Shown here: one piece after another, positions 48,335-59,296 of the stretch
How positions within the stretch are numbered: the first letter of the stretch is position 1
Layout of the letters: each line of letters begins with the position of its first letter
DNA from: Tenebrio molitor
Taxonomy: Eukaryota; Arthropoda; Insecta; Coleoptera; Tenebrionidae
Direction: 5' to 3'
DNA length: 64,000 nucleotides
NCBI RefSeq assembly: GCF_963966145.1
Contig: NC_091048.1
Span: 22,444,001-22,508,000, forward strand
Program-made: the position numbers and the translations under genes
The notes under the pieces: model-generated
What the model was told of the DNA's origin: nothing
Seen by the model: the letters and a program-made list of their open reading frames with translations, nothing else
Databases searched by the model: none

Positions 48335-51300
48335 TTAGGCCATACCAGGGTCTTCCAATGCACCATCTTCTTCTAGTTTAGTTATTAATTTCATCACTCT
48401 AACCTTCTCATCGGTTTGTCGTGACATATCTATTAAAGCCAACAATTTCTTAATACCGATAAATATGCTAAAAAAAAATCAATCATAAATCATGAATAAC
48501 ACACAATAAAAACAATGTACCGTTTTCCCTGAACTTGTTGGCCGATTTTCTTGAGTTCGTGAGCACTAAATACGTCGGAAGCTTTCAGAACAGCCAGTAA
48601 GTGGTCGGCTTTGGAAAGATTCGGCAAGTGTAAAATCGCGGTGAACGCTGACAACATTTCCATGTCTTCGAGAACTTGTCTGCGAAACAATAGTTTAAAT
48701 TCAATTTGCAAAGTGGTCAAATAAGAAATAACCTTCTGCTGCTCGTACACAAAATCAGCAATTTTTTCCCTGGTGGTGGTTGCTTCTTCAACAAAACCAA
48801 AAGCGCCTGCAATGTTAAATTGGAATATCGCGGACCAATAGGACCGTAATCTAACAGTCTTTCAATATTATCCACTAGTATGCAACTCAACGTTGAACGA
48901 TAAGCGTCATCAAACACCTGTTGGGTACAATAATGAGCGTTGACCCCACCGGAAATTAGACGTTACCTTTCTGATATGTAAGCATTTGGCTGTTTCCGTG
49001 TACCCCACCATTTCCTCAGGTGAGCACACTTTAATAAACGGAAAATCGGATTCTTTTGCAAGCTGCGCTGCTAAAGCGGTTTTTCCGGCATTCGGGGGGC
49101 CCTCGATCAGTACAGACACCAAACCTGAAGTGTCTTTCGCTTGAGCTTGTTGGGTGAACAGTCTGCCGTCTTCTAGAATGCTGCTGACCGGGGAACCCCA
49201 CTCGACAATACCGCGTGCCAAAAATTGGTCAAGGATTTCTAAAGAAGTACCGAATGCCTGTTTCACATGAAACAATTAATTGCAAGTTTTTTTTTCCAAG
49301 TCACGTTATACGTACCGGTTTTATGTCGTTTTCTAAAGCGTTCAGGAAGTCACTTCGGTTAACTAACAGTTTAGAGATTGCTTCTGGATCGACTTCGACC
49401 TTGCTGGCAGCTTTGATCAAACGATTCATCGCAGTTGATTGGGCAGCTCTGATTAAGCCCTCAAGCTCGGCACCCGAAAAATTTTTAGTTCGTGCAGCCA
49501 TTTCCTGAAAATAAACATTTTAGATTGATTTTCGATTTGTAATAATGGTATATTATTTTGAAACAAGTTTAGTAACTAAACTAGCTAAAGTTCTAAAATT
49601 GAGTTCTGTACAAAAAAACAACGGAAACTAACTTCTAGTTCATAGTTTGTAAACCTTTCACGTTCACCTCTGAAACTCAAGGCAATAAGTATGTATGATT
49701 ATATTAATTTATTAGTCAAGTTATTGTAAAAAGTAATTGTTTTTTGTAATTAGAGTAAACAAAGACTTCTATCAGTAATATCTTTGATACAGTGGCGGCT
49801 CGTTAAATGACGCAGGTGCTGCTTCATCCAGAATTTTCTGCGTTTTGTTTTCATTTTAATTGAAAAAAATTTCACGGGGGCGGCAAAATCTGCTTCGTCC
49901 GTTCCTGAAGTCACCGGCCGCCACTGCTTTGCTGTAATATTTTACGATTTAGGAAACTTACCCTTATGTCAACATCAGGACTAATTTTCTTATATTGCTT
50001 CATCCTGCTGGTGTGAATATTGAGAATTTCATATCTTCCATCCTCATCTGGCAGACTAATTTCCACCTGAACTTCCAACCTACCAGGTCTGAGCAAGGCG
50101 TCATCAATCATATCTCTTCTGTTTGTCATTCCTAATCTCCAATTTTAAAACAACACTTTAAAAAATAAATACACTCACCAATTACAAGAATGTTATTGAG
50201 CTGTTCCACTCCATCGATTTTTGACAAGAGCTGGTTAACAACTGTATCATGAACTCCTGTGTTCCCAGCAACTGACCCTCTCTGTTTACAAATAGCGTCG
50301 ATTTCATCAAATATAATAATATGCAAGCCACTGTTGGGACCAGCCTGGAATGATCAGTGGAAAAAAATATTTTCCAGATATAAACGGTATTTTTACCCGT
50401 TTTTCTTCCTCTTCAGCATCAGCAAAGAGACGCCTAATGTTGGCTTCTGATTCACCCACGTATTTGTCCAACACTTGTGGACCATTAACAATTTTTGGTT
50501 CTCTGGCATTCAACATTTTTCCAATCTGTCTGGCCATCAAAGTTTTACCAGTACCAGGTGGGCCATATAATAGTATACCTTTAACATGTTTGCAACCCAA
50601 CTGTTCAACTATTTCTATTGGGAATACCCTCGAAGCAAAAGCTCTCCTGAAGATGGCATTAAATTCTTTCCCCAATCCTCCAATACCCATTTTCTGGAAG
50701 TCCCAGTCTGGATTGATGATAGACTGGCGCACTTGTTTTCTACAACAATCAAATCATTTACGCAATTATGTTGTAAAACTTGTTACTGCAATACCCTTTT
50801 GCCTTCCCAACTAAATTAAGAGCAGATGCTTCTGCTTTTTCAAACTGTATTACAGTGTTTGGTGTTAGTTTTCCTAGTTTACCCTTCTTAGGCTTGGCCT
50901 CTCCTCCTTGTCTAATAGTGTTAATATTAACAACTAAAAGGTAACAAATGAAGCAAATTAATTGACACACTGCACATACAACCTTCAACTTCTTTAACAA
51001 CAAGAATCAACAGCTTTTTGTCCTTAAATGCAAAAGCCAGCTGCTGATCAACTGTAAACATTTGGTTTGGAAATGAGTAAAGAAATTCTTTGGCCATTTC
51101 ATCTGTATCATATTGCTCTTGTGAGGTTCTACAAAATTGTGAATTCATTTAAAATATATGCAAGTAGGTTGCACAAACGTTTTTTTCTGCATGTAATCTG
51201 CTTCAAGTACAATGGCTGTTATGTAATCCTCTTCTTTGTAAGGATTAACTTCAATTTCCTGATTAATGGATAATACTGCCCATTTCCTTTGAGGTAAACT

Positions 51301-51627
51301 GAAACCCACTTCATGCCTTTGTACTCTAGGGTCCTTCTTGATAGAAAAAATAAATCTCTGGCCACTCCCTGCGACCACCTCAAGATGTCTGTTTACAAAA
51401 GACAATCAACAGTACGGCAATTCATCACAGGTATGATGAAACTTACTCAACAGATTGTGGAAAATCTGAGTCATTCACAACTGCACAATTTGTCAATGAC
51501 AACTCATCAGATGGACATTTTGTCACCTTGAACAGCTAAAACACGATAAAAATAACACTCACCCCTTTACAATAGCAATCTGATAAAATAATTGGAGAAG
51601 AAAGTTAGAAAAAAAATCTTTTACCAT
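48335..51627 (-). CDS. Nsf: N-ethylmaleimide-sensitive factor (NSF) ATPase
   Basis: Thirteen exons give 731 aa (animal NSF is about 745): 51625-51627, 51447-51535, 51179-51388, 50983-51128, 50795-50906, 50397-50739, 50179-50344, 49962-50131, 49316-49504, 48967-49257, 48733-48917, 48521-48679 and 48335-48467. The start codon is the last three bases of the first coding exon (ATG|GTAAAA), joined to CTG TTC AAG for MLFKVTKCPSDELSLTN. The N domain is followed by ATPase D1 (Walker A GPPGTGKT 246-253, Walker B IIIFDEID) and D2 (GPPNAGKT 529-536). NSF works as a hexamer with SNAP adaptors to take apart SNARE complexes after membrane fusion. Apart from the start, the exon chain is firm. The donor of exon 4 and the acceptor of exon 5 (ACAAG|GAGG) were chosen by phase and are less certain. 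Confidence 0.92.
49790..49926. mobile_element. hAT-like MITE in an NSF intron
   Basis: The ends CAGTGGCGGCTCG and CAGTGGCGGCCGG (opposite strand) enclose 137 bp. The flanks CTTTGATA and CTTTGCTG look like a decayed 8-bp target duplication. It lies between NSF exons 8 and 9. Confidence 0.6.
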
Positions 51628-51951
51628 GTTTGTTTTCTTTTAGCAATTTTTCAAGTGATGGCTGAGTTTGGTCCAGCTGCAATGCAGGTTTCACTGAAAA
51701 GCAGGAAAATCAATACTTGTGTGGAACACCAACATAACCTCTTAATTGTTATAGTGACAGAGTAAAAGATGAACACGATGAACACGTCTGAGACAGCTGA
51801 CAGCGATGACAGGACTCGCGCGAAATAATTTAAAATAATTATTGTGCAACGCTGGCAGTAATAGTAATTAAACAAACCTTGATGTCATTTTTTAAATCTT
51901 TATTACTAATTATTCATTTTTGTTCCAAAAATGAAGACCGCGCTACAATGG
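51628..51951. other. NSF 5' UTR and promoter region
   Basis: The non-coding part of the first exon follows an acceptor-like TTTTCAG near 51694. Farther upstream is a more GC-rich patch (GCGCGAGTCCTGTCATCGC, about 51802-51828) that may hold the transcription start. No DRE or TATA box was recognised. Confidence 0.35.
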
Positions 51952-51959
51952 TTAAGAAC

Positions 51960-52219
51960 CGTGGAGGGAGAAAAGACTGGAGATGGCATTTCCTATGCTG
52001 CCCATGTTAAAAATCCGAACCCTCTAAAAGCACGTGCAACAACCTTTTATGACCCAGTCCACAATGCGCTACATAAAGAAGCACAATGCGCCTGGAAGGA
52101 AGGCGAAGCAAGCCATTGGCCTAGCGTCTATATTCAGAAACCTTTTATGACTCTGTAGTTTTCGCGCGCCGGTACACTTATTTGAATTAGTGCCATCTCC
52201 AGTCTTTTCTCCCTCCACG
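51960..52219. mobile_element. 260-bp TIR element with perfect 8-bp target duplication
   Basis: TTAAGAAC occurs at 51952-51959 and 52220-52227. Between these the ends are inverted copies for about 29 bp, beginning CGTGGAGGGAGAAAAGACTG on both strands. The 8-bp duplication suggests a hAT-, P- or Merlin-type transposase. A 75-codon open frame crosses the element but lies largely within the repeat and has no domain. Confidence 0.88.
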
Positions 52220-52227
52220 TTAAGAAC

Positions 52228-52995
52228 TATCTCTGGAACTATGGAAGAACCTAGGGGAAGAACTTGACTGACCTAACCTGACCTTTCATTGCTCGCAATT
52301 GTAACATTTGCCATGTCATCAAATTGGGTTTGAACCATGGAGGTTTGAACACTGGCGTCTATATTTAAATAGGCCGAGAGGGCAGTAGCTTGAAGGATGA
52401 ATCTCTGGATTTTTTGTGGTTCACCGGAAATGTGGATAACTTCAATGTGGTATAATTAACGGTATTACTGTAATTATTGTACCCCATCAACCAATCGCAA
52501 GGTTCAGTTTTGGTACTGTCACGTTGGTACAATGAGGGACATGGAATCCTGGGCAGTCTGTTATTGTCATTTCAAAAAGTGTCAATGTAAATGCACCTTT
52601 ACCGTCATTATGATTGATATTTTCAAAAAAACTGTCAAATTAACTTAAGCTTGGTTATGAGTAGCTAAAGAATGGTTTAGAAATTTTGACAACTGAATGA
52701 CACATCTGCCCAACTTTCCGTGCCCCAATAGTACCAGGCGGCGTTTTACGTGTCCAACAGCTTTCGGATTTTAAAACACAAGAATAAAAATATGGTTTAA
52801 TAAAGATAGTACATTGTAATAATTTATTAAATTTTGTACAAATAAAATGTGAATACAAAAACAACCTATTGTATGATTTTGTGTTTTATTAGAAGTAATA
52901 CGCTCAATATTAACAAAAATCAGTCAAAGAAATAGTACACACTATGGAACAAAACACTGCACACAGTAAGATATAAAAATTGTCTCTTATTACAC
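52228..52995. other. Intergenic between the NSF 5' side and calreticulin 3' end
   Basis: No gene seen. It includes an old inverted repeat (about 52520-52745: GGTAC..TG.GG.AC.GGAA and TGGGCAG blocks on both strands), probably another decayed element. The calreticulin 3' UTR lies at the right end. Confidence 0.5.
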
Positions 52996-55910
52996 TCACA
53001 ACTCGTCATGATTTTCCTGAAACAAAGAATAAAACATTTAGTTACGTCACGACAAAAAGAAAGACAATCAGAATTACCTCTACTTGTGGCACGTGTTCTT
53101 CATCATCGGCGTCTTCATCATCATCATCGTCTTCATCTTCATTGTCGTCTTTCTTTTCTTGGGCAGCGGCGGCCTCTCTTTCGGCCTTATCGATATCCTC
53201 CTTGGCCTTCTTTTCTCCTTCTTGTCTCTCCTTCAAACCGGACAGAGTGTCTTTAGCGTACTGGACATCGTCGGTGATCAACACACTATCGAAGATGGTG
53301 CCAGACTTGACTTGCCACAAATCGAAGCCGACAGCGCAGATCTCCTTCTGCTTGTAAAGCTCCGAATCGGGGGTGTACTCGGGATTATCGATTTCAGGGT
53401 GAATCCATGGCCCTTTGTAGGCCGGATTGTCGATTTGTTTTGGCTGCCATTCTCCCTTGTAGTCGGGATTATCAATCATTGGTGGTTCCCACTCGCCGTC
53501 CATCTCGTCGTCCCAGTCGTCAGGCTTGGTGGCTTCTGGATCGGGAATGTGTTCCGGCTTGTCCCAGTCTTCAGGTTTGGTGTCGTCTGGGTCGGGAATG
53601 GTGGCACGGTCGTCCCAATCTTCCGGTTTCTTCGCTTCGGGGTCCTTGATTTTCTTGGGCGGGAGGAGGTCCCAGTCGGATTCTAATTCGCCGCTTTCGA
53701 CTTTTTCGCCGTCGATTTGAACTTCGTAGGTATTGTCGGGTTTGATGATCAACGTGTATGCGTGTGTGTAGACGTCGTCTTTGCAACGGATTTCTTTGTT
53801 GATTAGTACGTTCTTGTCTTTGTAGTTGAGGATTACGTGAACCTTCTTTGTACCGGGTCCGCAAATGTCGGGGCCGAACATCACGCGGTATGGCGATTCC
53901 CCGTGCATGTCCTCTTGGTTAAGGGAACAGTCGAAGACTTTTATGTAACCGCCGCCGCAGTCGATGTTCTGTTCGTGCTTTACTGTAAACTGGATGACCA
54001 GGTCTTTGCCTTCCGTACCGAAGGGCTTGAACTTTCTACTTAACGCGTAGAAACGAGCATCCTGCGACGTTTGGATACCTGAGAAATGACATAATTTGTC
54101 AGGATTAATCTTGCATTACTTATATAATATAATCCCATCAATCATCCCATAAAAATACAAAACATACAATTAAGTAACTAACAGTCCACTAGAGATAGCA
54201 AATTATTAATTAATACATTTTTGTTTCATTAATAGAAACCCCAAATTCTTTCCTGTCTTTCTTTATTGCCACAAAAATGCAAATGTTTTAAAAGCAGAAC
54301 TTTATAGAAAGAAATAATTGAAAGTATTGGTAATAAAAACAACTTTCTTTATTAAGCAGATGGTTATTAAACTTGATTTGAAATTTGACTCTTGACTCTT
54401 TTTTTCACAAATAAAAATTACAATATTAAAATTAAAAAAAAAATTAAGAACGGCATTTAAATAATATGCTTAGTTGACAACAAAGCAGATCACGTGGGAA
54501 CACTAGCCCAATCAATTTGTTGCGTCTTTGGTCTCGCCATTCATAATTTCGTATATTTTTCCATGGCAATTACAATATGTAGTTAAGAAACTATTTAAGC
54601 AAACTTAAGACATGTTGCTTGAATTGCCGTAATTCCGGCTTAAAGTTTTTCTCAACAATAATGTCACCAACTTTAATTAAGCGTCTTTTCGCTTGCGTTA
54701 CAGAACCATATAAAGTGACAACTACTCTAAAATCCCTCTGAAAACAAACCTAAATTGTGAATTTCATTTTCAATAATTTTTTTTATTAGAAAGGAACTTT
54801 TATTTGGGTGCAAGAGTGGTAACATAATCTGCTTCAGGTGACTTACATCAGTCTTCAGAAATAATAAATGAAGTTTATAGTAGCCCAAGTAAATTGAACC
54901 TTTACTGATGTCAGGTGTGTTGAAACTACACACGCAAGAAACCACTCTAGCTGAATCGTTACGTAACGTCTAAAATTGTGCACAAATCCAGTAAGATAAA
55001 TATTATCCTGAACAGAAAAAAGGAGTCGATTGCTTCTAAAAATGACTACATATTTAAAAGCCCCATACTAATATAAATTGTTAGAGCTAGAATAAATACT
55101 CTTATCCACATTTATCTTTTAGATAACCAGCAGTCAACTTTACTCTTACAGAGGGCAAATTTGGGATTGTATTGATCATGAAGAAGTGAAAACAACATTA
55201 AACTACCCCATTAAGTAATGTAACAAATGTAATTTTAATTACTTTGTAAAAATTTTAATTTATGGGTAATGACAGTTTCAACAACTCAAGATTTCTAGTG
55301 ATTTCAGTCCCCAAAACAAGTCTACAGTCATTAACAAGAAACAATTTAATATTTTATTGGTACCGTACAACAAACAGAAAATCTATCTTGACAAATATTT
55401 CCTTGGCGATTCTCCATTGTATTTGAAGAAATCACTGTCTTGTTTGTAAAAAATTACCAGTTTTTTTTTGTTTGATCAATGCTGTGACAATGATTTGAAA
55501 AAACTTGATATATTTTTCAACAGTGGGGCTAAGTTAAACGCACATTAGAGAAAATAGCTTTCCACGTTCTGGTGGAACGGGCGTTACTTCCTGCTAACAT
55601 AATGACCATTACCTTTATCCTCTTCCTCATTATTGAAGAATTTCCCGGCCGTCAGCACGAATTTCCCGAATTCTTTCCCCGGATGTTTACTGTATATCCA
55701 ATTTTTTTCCCAGGAATCTGAAAACGAAAGGATTAGCGGCGTTCGGAGGGGGGCAAAGGCAAAGCAAAATTAAGGAACTTCCTGAACCGGCGTGGAAAGC
55801 GATTTCCACCGCGGACACTTACCATCTTGGAATTTTTCTTCAAGATATACTTCGGCGTTCAATGCATAAAAATATGCACTCAACACAAACACGAATAAAT
55901 GCGACTTCAT
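52996..55910 (-). CDS. Calr: Calreticulin, ER lectin chaperone
   Basis: Four exons give 404 aa, the usual size: 55823-55910, 55613-55717, 53078-54078 and 52996-53016. Exon 1 encodes a signal peptide (MKSHLFVFVLSAYFYALNA) and the start of the globular domain. The lectin-like N domain includes KHEQNIDCGGGYIK. The P domain has repeats of the DPDDTKPEDWD type followed by the GEW.P..IDNP..KG type. The C domain is a long acidic tract. The last exon encodes only ENHDEL and the stop, so the HDEL retrieval signal depends on a 21-nt exon. The protein binds Ca2+ and monoglucosylated glycoproteins in the ER lumen. Upstream CCAAT boxes (about 56130, 56207, 56272) fit a stress-responsive ER-chaperone promoter, but no exact ERSE was found. 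Confidence 0.97.
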
Positions 55911-57402
55911 TTTATAATAAATTCACTAAAAATATTATACTCGCCGACGTCAAATTCTCGCCACGAATCTACCGCAAATGCCAGAAAAATAGTGAGAGGG
56001 ACGTATACAAACCGGAGGAAATCGCTTATCAGCGCTGCGTCCGTCTTTCTCGTTTAGCGGAGTCGGACAGAGACAGTCGACGCGGGTAGGTCTGTGATGG
56101 CCAACTAATTCGACAGATGGAACGATTTGATTGGTCGCAACCAAACACGGTGTACACACCGAACAACAAACGTTGCGCTGTTATCTCGTTTCGACTCGAG
56201 CAACGACCAATTAGTTTAAGGCTAACGTGTACTTTTGTCCAACTAATTCGCTGTACATTTGGAGTCTTGTGATTGGCCGATTTCAAGTTGTTATGAAATG
56301 TGGCGGTCATTCAAATTAGTTGAACTCTGGTTTTAATCTCAATTGCGATCACCGTTTCCTCTGAAATCTTATCTCATTGTTTCGAAACTACTATTTTCAA
56401 CAAGTAAATTTCCCCAATGTTCACAGCTGCTTGACTCAACAATTTCACAAATTCAATTTGTTTTTCTTTAATTTCCCAGCCGCAATCCTAATGCCCCACG
56501 CAAACCTCTTCAAATTTTATACCTATTTTATTTCGACGTTTATTCGTCGACAATAAAAGTCTGTACGAAGACGCATATAATTTACGATTCCGGTGAATAG
56601 TTATATGGGCGTTGTTATCTGCAATTTCTTAATACTCACCTCAAAACAATCGATTATTCGCCAGAAAATGACGGATTACCTCATTTCATATCGGAGTTTC
56701 AAATCTACCGCTTCTGTATACAAGGAAAGTAAAAAGATCAACTTTGAAAACAAAGAAATAAACTTGATCGCCTACATTTGAAAGTAAAAGTTCAGTAGAG
56801 TGCATTTAACACAAACGAAACACGTTCCTCCAAGAAACAACATGTAAAAACGTCCGAACAGGGGTGAGTACTCGATTATTTTGCTTAAATCGGATTTATT
56901 TTCCATAAAAATGTACAATGCAGTAAGTTTTAAGTAAAAAAAATCGTGCTAAAGTCGTTTACCTTGAACTAGCAAAGACATAAAGAAGTGAGTTACAGTA
57001 ACTTAAGTCATGTTACCATTGATCTCTTGTTTTATATATAAGTAAAAATATGAGGTAAGTCTTAAAAATAGACCTAAATTTGTTTTTCTGTGTTAATCAT
57101 GGGCTATTAAAAAAATGCGGACTTTTCAATAAAATCGATTATTATCCCGGTCGAAAGTGAGTGCAATTTCACCTTTTATCTATGATTTTCTCGAATATCA
57201 TGCTCATTTTTTATTAAAATGACATGAATAAGGTGATATAAAACTAGCAAGTATATAACTTTCTAAAATATGTACGTTTTGGTGAAAAGCATTTGGTGAA
57301 TTTGCATTGATGTTTAGAGTGGTACTGTGTACTTTGTGTTTTTGTGACATCAACTACTTTCATTTTAATTAATTTTTTTCTCGCCCATTTTGCAGAGACA
57401 AT
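55911..57402. promoter_or_regulatory. Divergent promoter interval: calreticulin / 57.4-kb gene
   Basis: Calreticulin (minus) and the 114-aa gene (plus) are transcribed away from each other. Three CCAAT boxes (in either orientation) lie at about 56130-56134, 56207-56211 and 56272-56276. The block CCAACTAATTCG occurs twice in direct orientation (56101 and 56239). A donor-like GGGGTGAGTAC near 56860 and the acceptor TTTTGCAG at about 57394 suggest a 5' UTR intron for the plus-strand gene. The rest (56.3-57.3 kb) shows nothing recognisable. Confidence 0.45.
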
Positions 57403-57410
57403 AATGAAAA

Positions 57411-57755
57411 ATGTCTTCAGTCAACGATAGAAAAATAAGAGACGTGCGTGATATTTGGAACTGCAACAAAGAAGTGGACAAGGAAAATCCGCGCGTTCCC
57501 GTCGTCGAAAACAATGTAGATAATCGGACCAAACACAAATACAAGACTTTAGAGAGGCATCTAAGCATGAAGAAGACTATAAGGAAGAAGATGATGAGGG
57601 ACTTGAGGGAGATCGGGGACGCCGGGGTCGAACCGAACTCGCCGACGCAGACTGCTGGCTTTTTAGAACAAATCAAAAACGACCAACCTCCACCCGCCAA
57701 CATAGATAAACCCAGTTTATGGAAAAGACTTACAAAAGGATGGGGTCACACTTAA
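57411..57755 (+). CDS. Unrecognised 114-aa basic protein
   Basis: A single coding exon starts MSSVNDRKIRDVRDIWNCNK and ends DKPSLWKRLTKGWGHT. The body is highly charged with a predicted helical basic stretch (ERHLSMKKTIRKKMMRDLRE), a short TQTAGFLEQIKND segment and a Pro-rich turn. There is no signal peptide or membrane span. It looks like a real gene: codon use is balanced, an acceptor (TTTTGCAG) precedes the start by about 16 nt, and AATAAA-like signals follow near 57980. A short upstream frame (ATG 57404, stop at 57428-57430) overlaps the start in another frame. I do not recognise the family and propose no function. Confidence 0.65.
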   Translation: MSSVNDRKIRDVRDIWNCNKEVDKENPRVPVVENNVDNRTKHKYKTLERHLSMKKTIRKKMMRDLREIGDAGVEPNSPTQTAGFLEQIKNDQPPPANIDKPSLWKRLTKGWGHT

Positions 57756-59296
57756 GTGGACAGATGATTCGTTTGTGGTTGTTTATACGCCCCAGCGGCT
57801 TTAAATAATTTACAAACAGTATTCGCAGTGAATTAGCTTATTTTTTAGCTTTAAGTTACGCTGTTCCTAAAAAGTATTTTCTAATATTAGGATAACTACA
57901 ACTAGATGCAAAATAATGGTGTTATAACAGTTAGAAATATTTATTTTATAGTATGTTACCAGGTTTCATTGTTGTATATAATAAATCCTGTAAAACAGAT
58001 TGTTGTTAAACCGATCGAATGATGTTAGAGTCTTTATTAAACAACAATCGCTGCAATTAATTTTGTTGGGTGGATATAATAAATTCACTCGATCTCGCTT
58101 TAAATAAATAGCTGTTTGATTTTATTGTGCACATGTTCCAATAAATATTTTTGAAAAAAATCATCTCGATTTATTTGTTATCCGTAAACGACGCTAATCC
58201 ACTTTTACAACTCTTCATCTGTTCATTCTTTCCACTCTCCAGGGACGCGTAAATAAATACTTTCATAAAATAAAATAAATAGTAACTATTTATTTGTAAC
58301 ATTTTCACTTCCAACACCAACAAATTATTTATGCATTTTACAAGTATATCAAAGTTTTATCCAGTTTAATTATACATTCTGAATATCGAAACAACATAAG
58401 CATACTACAAAAAGTGTTATCAGTACTGCGTACCGTGTAGAGCGGTCGATTCGATTCCAAATTAAGTAGTCATATTTCAAGTACAAAACTTTGATTAGCA
58501 ACAAGCATGAAAAAATTCAGAAAGTCTGCGTATATTTCAATGTGACAAAACTATTCCCATTTTATAGCAGTTTTACAGATTACGCCTGGATCTTATCAGT
58601 GACCTCATCTGACAGTACTTTTCTAAAAACTTACACTAAACATTATCATCAACCGTTAGAGTCGATTACGCCAGTTAAAAATTCTATAAAACATCGAATA
58701 CAGTTTTTTTTACAGCAATCAGAAGACTAGAAGAATTTATCAAAATTTGCTTTGTGCGCAAACACGTTTGTATTTATTGTCATATGTCGACTTCGTGGTA
58801 ACAGTTTGGCATTTGTTAGTAACATTGGCTTATGCGAAAGTTTGGAATGACTCAAAACTTGTAGTCCACAGTGCGAATGGAAAATTTATGTTTTTTACAA
58901 AAACGTTTCTTTAAGTAGTCAAGTAAATGAAGTTAAGTAAACTTGTAGACACCATATTTGGCCATACTCAAAAGTCACAAAAATTTCTCAGAAAGAGACA
59001 GAAATAAGCTACGACGTGAGAAAACAGACCGTGACCTCCATACAAGATCCGACGCGTATATTTAGCAAAATGACAGACGTTTCTCTTACGAAACATTCAA
59101 GTTACAAAAATAGAACATTCAAAATTGTTGTATAGTTAAAACACCAAAAAACTGTAAACTTTAAAGTCGCACCAAGTGATTTTAAAGTTTACGTTAGATT
59201 CGTTTTCGTTGCTTAGACCACCACATGCCAAGTCTGGTAAATTATCAATGTATCGAATGTATTTAATTTTTCCAATTTCCCTAACATTTGAAGGCG
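57756..59296. other. Intergenic between convergent genes
   Basis: AT-rich interval between the 3' ends of the 114-aa gene and ABCD3. No supported exon; the frame at 58491-58730 has no domain. It should contain both 3' UTRs. Confidence 0.55.

Noticed and set aside
51570..51586. Possible 17-nt micro-exon in NSF intron 1 (ATCAG|ATTGC...AAGGG|GTGAG)
   Set aside because: Including it after the ATG puts the conserved N-terminus out of frame and creates an early stop; skipping it gives the family N-terminus.
51931..52158. 75-codon frame starting MKTALQW
   Set aside because: It mostly lies inside the 260-bp TIR element and uses its inverted repeat; no known domain.
53084..53686. 200-codon plus-strand open frame
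   Set aside because: It is the exact antisense of the calreticulin P and C domains, whose repeats and acidic codons avoid stops on the other strand. No domain of its own.
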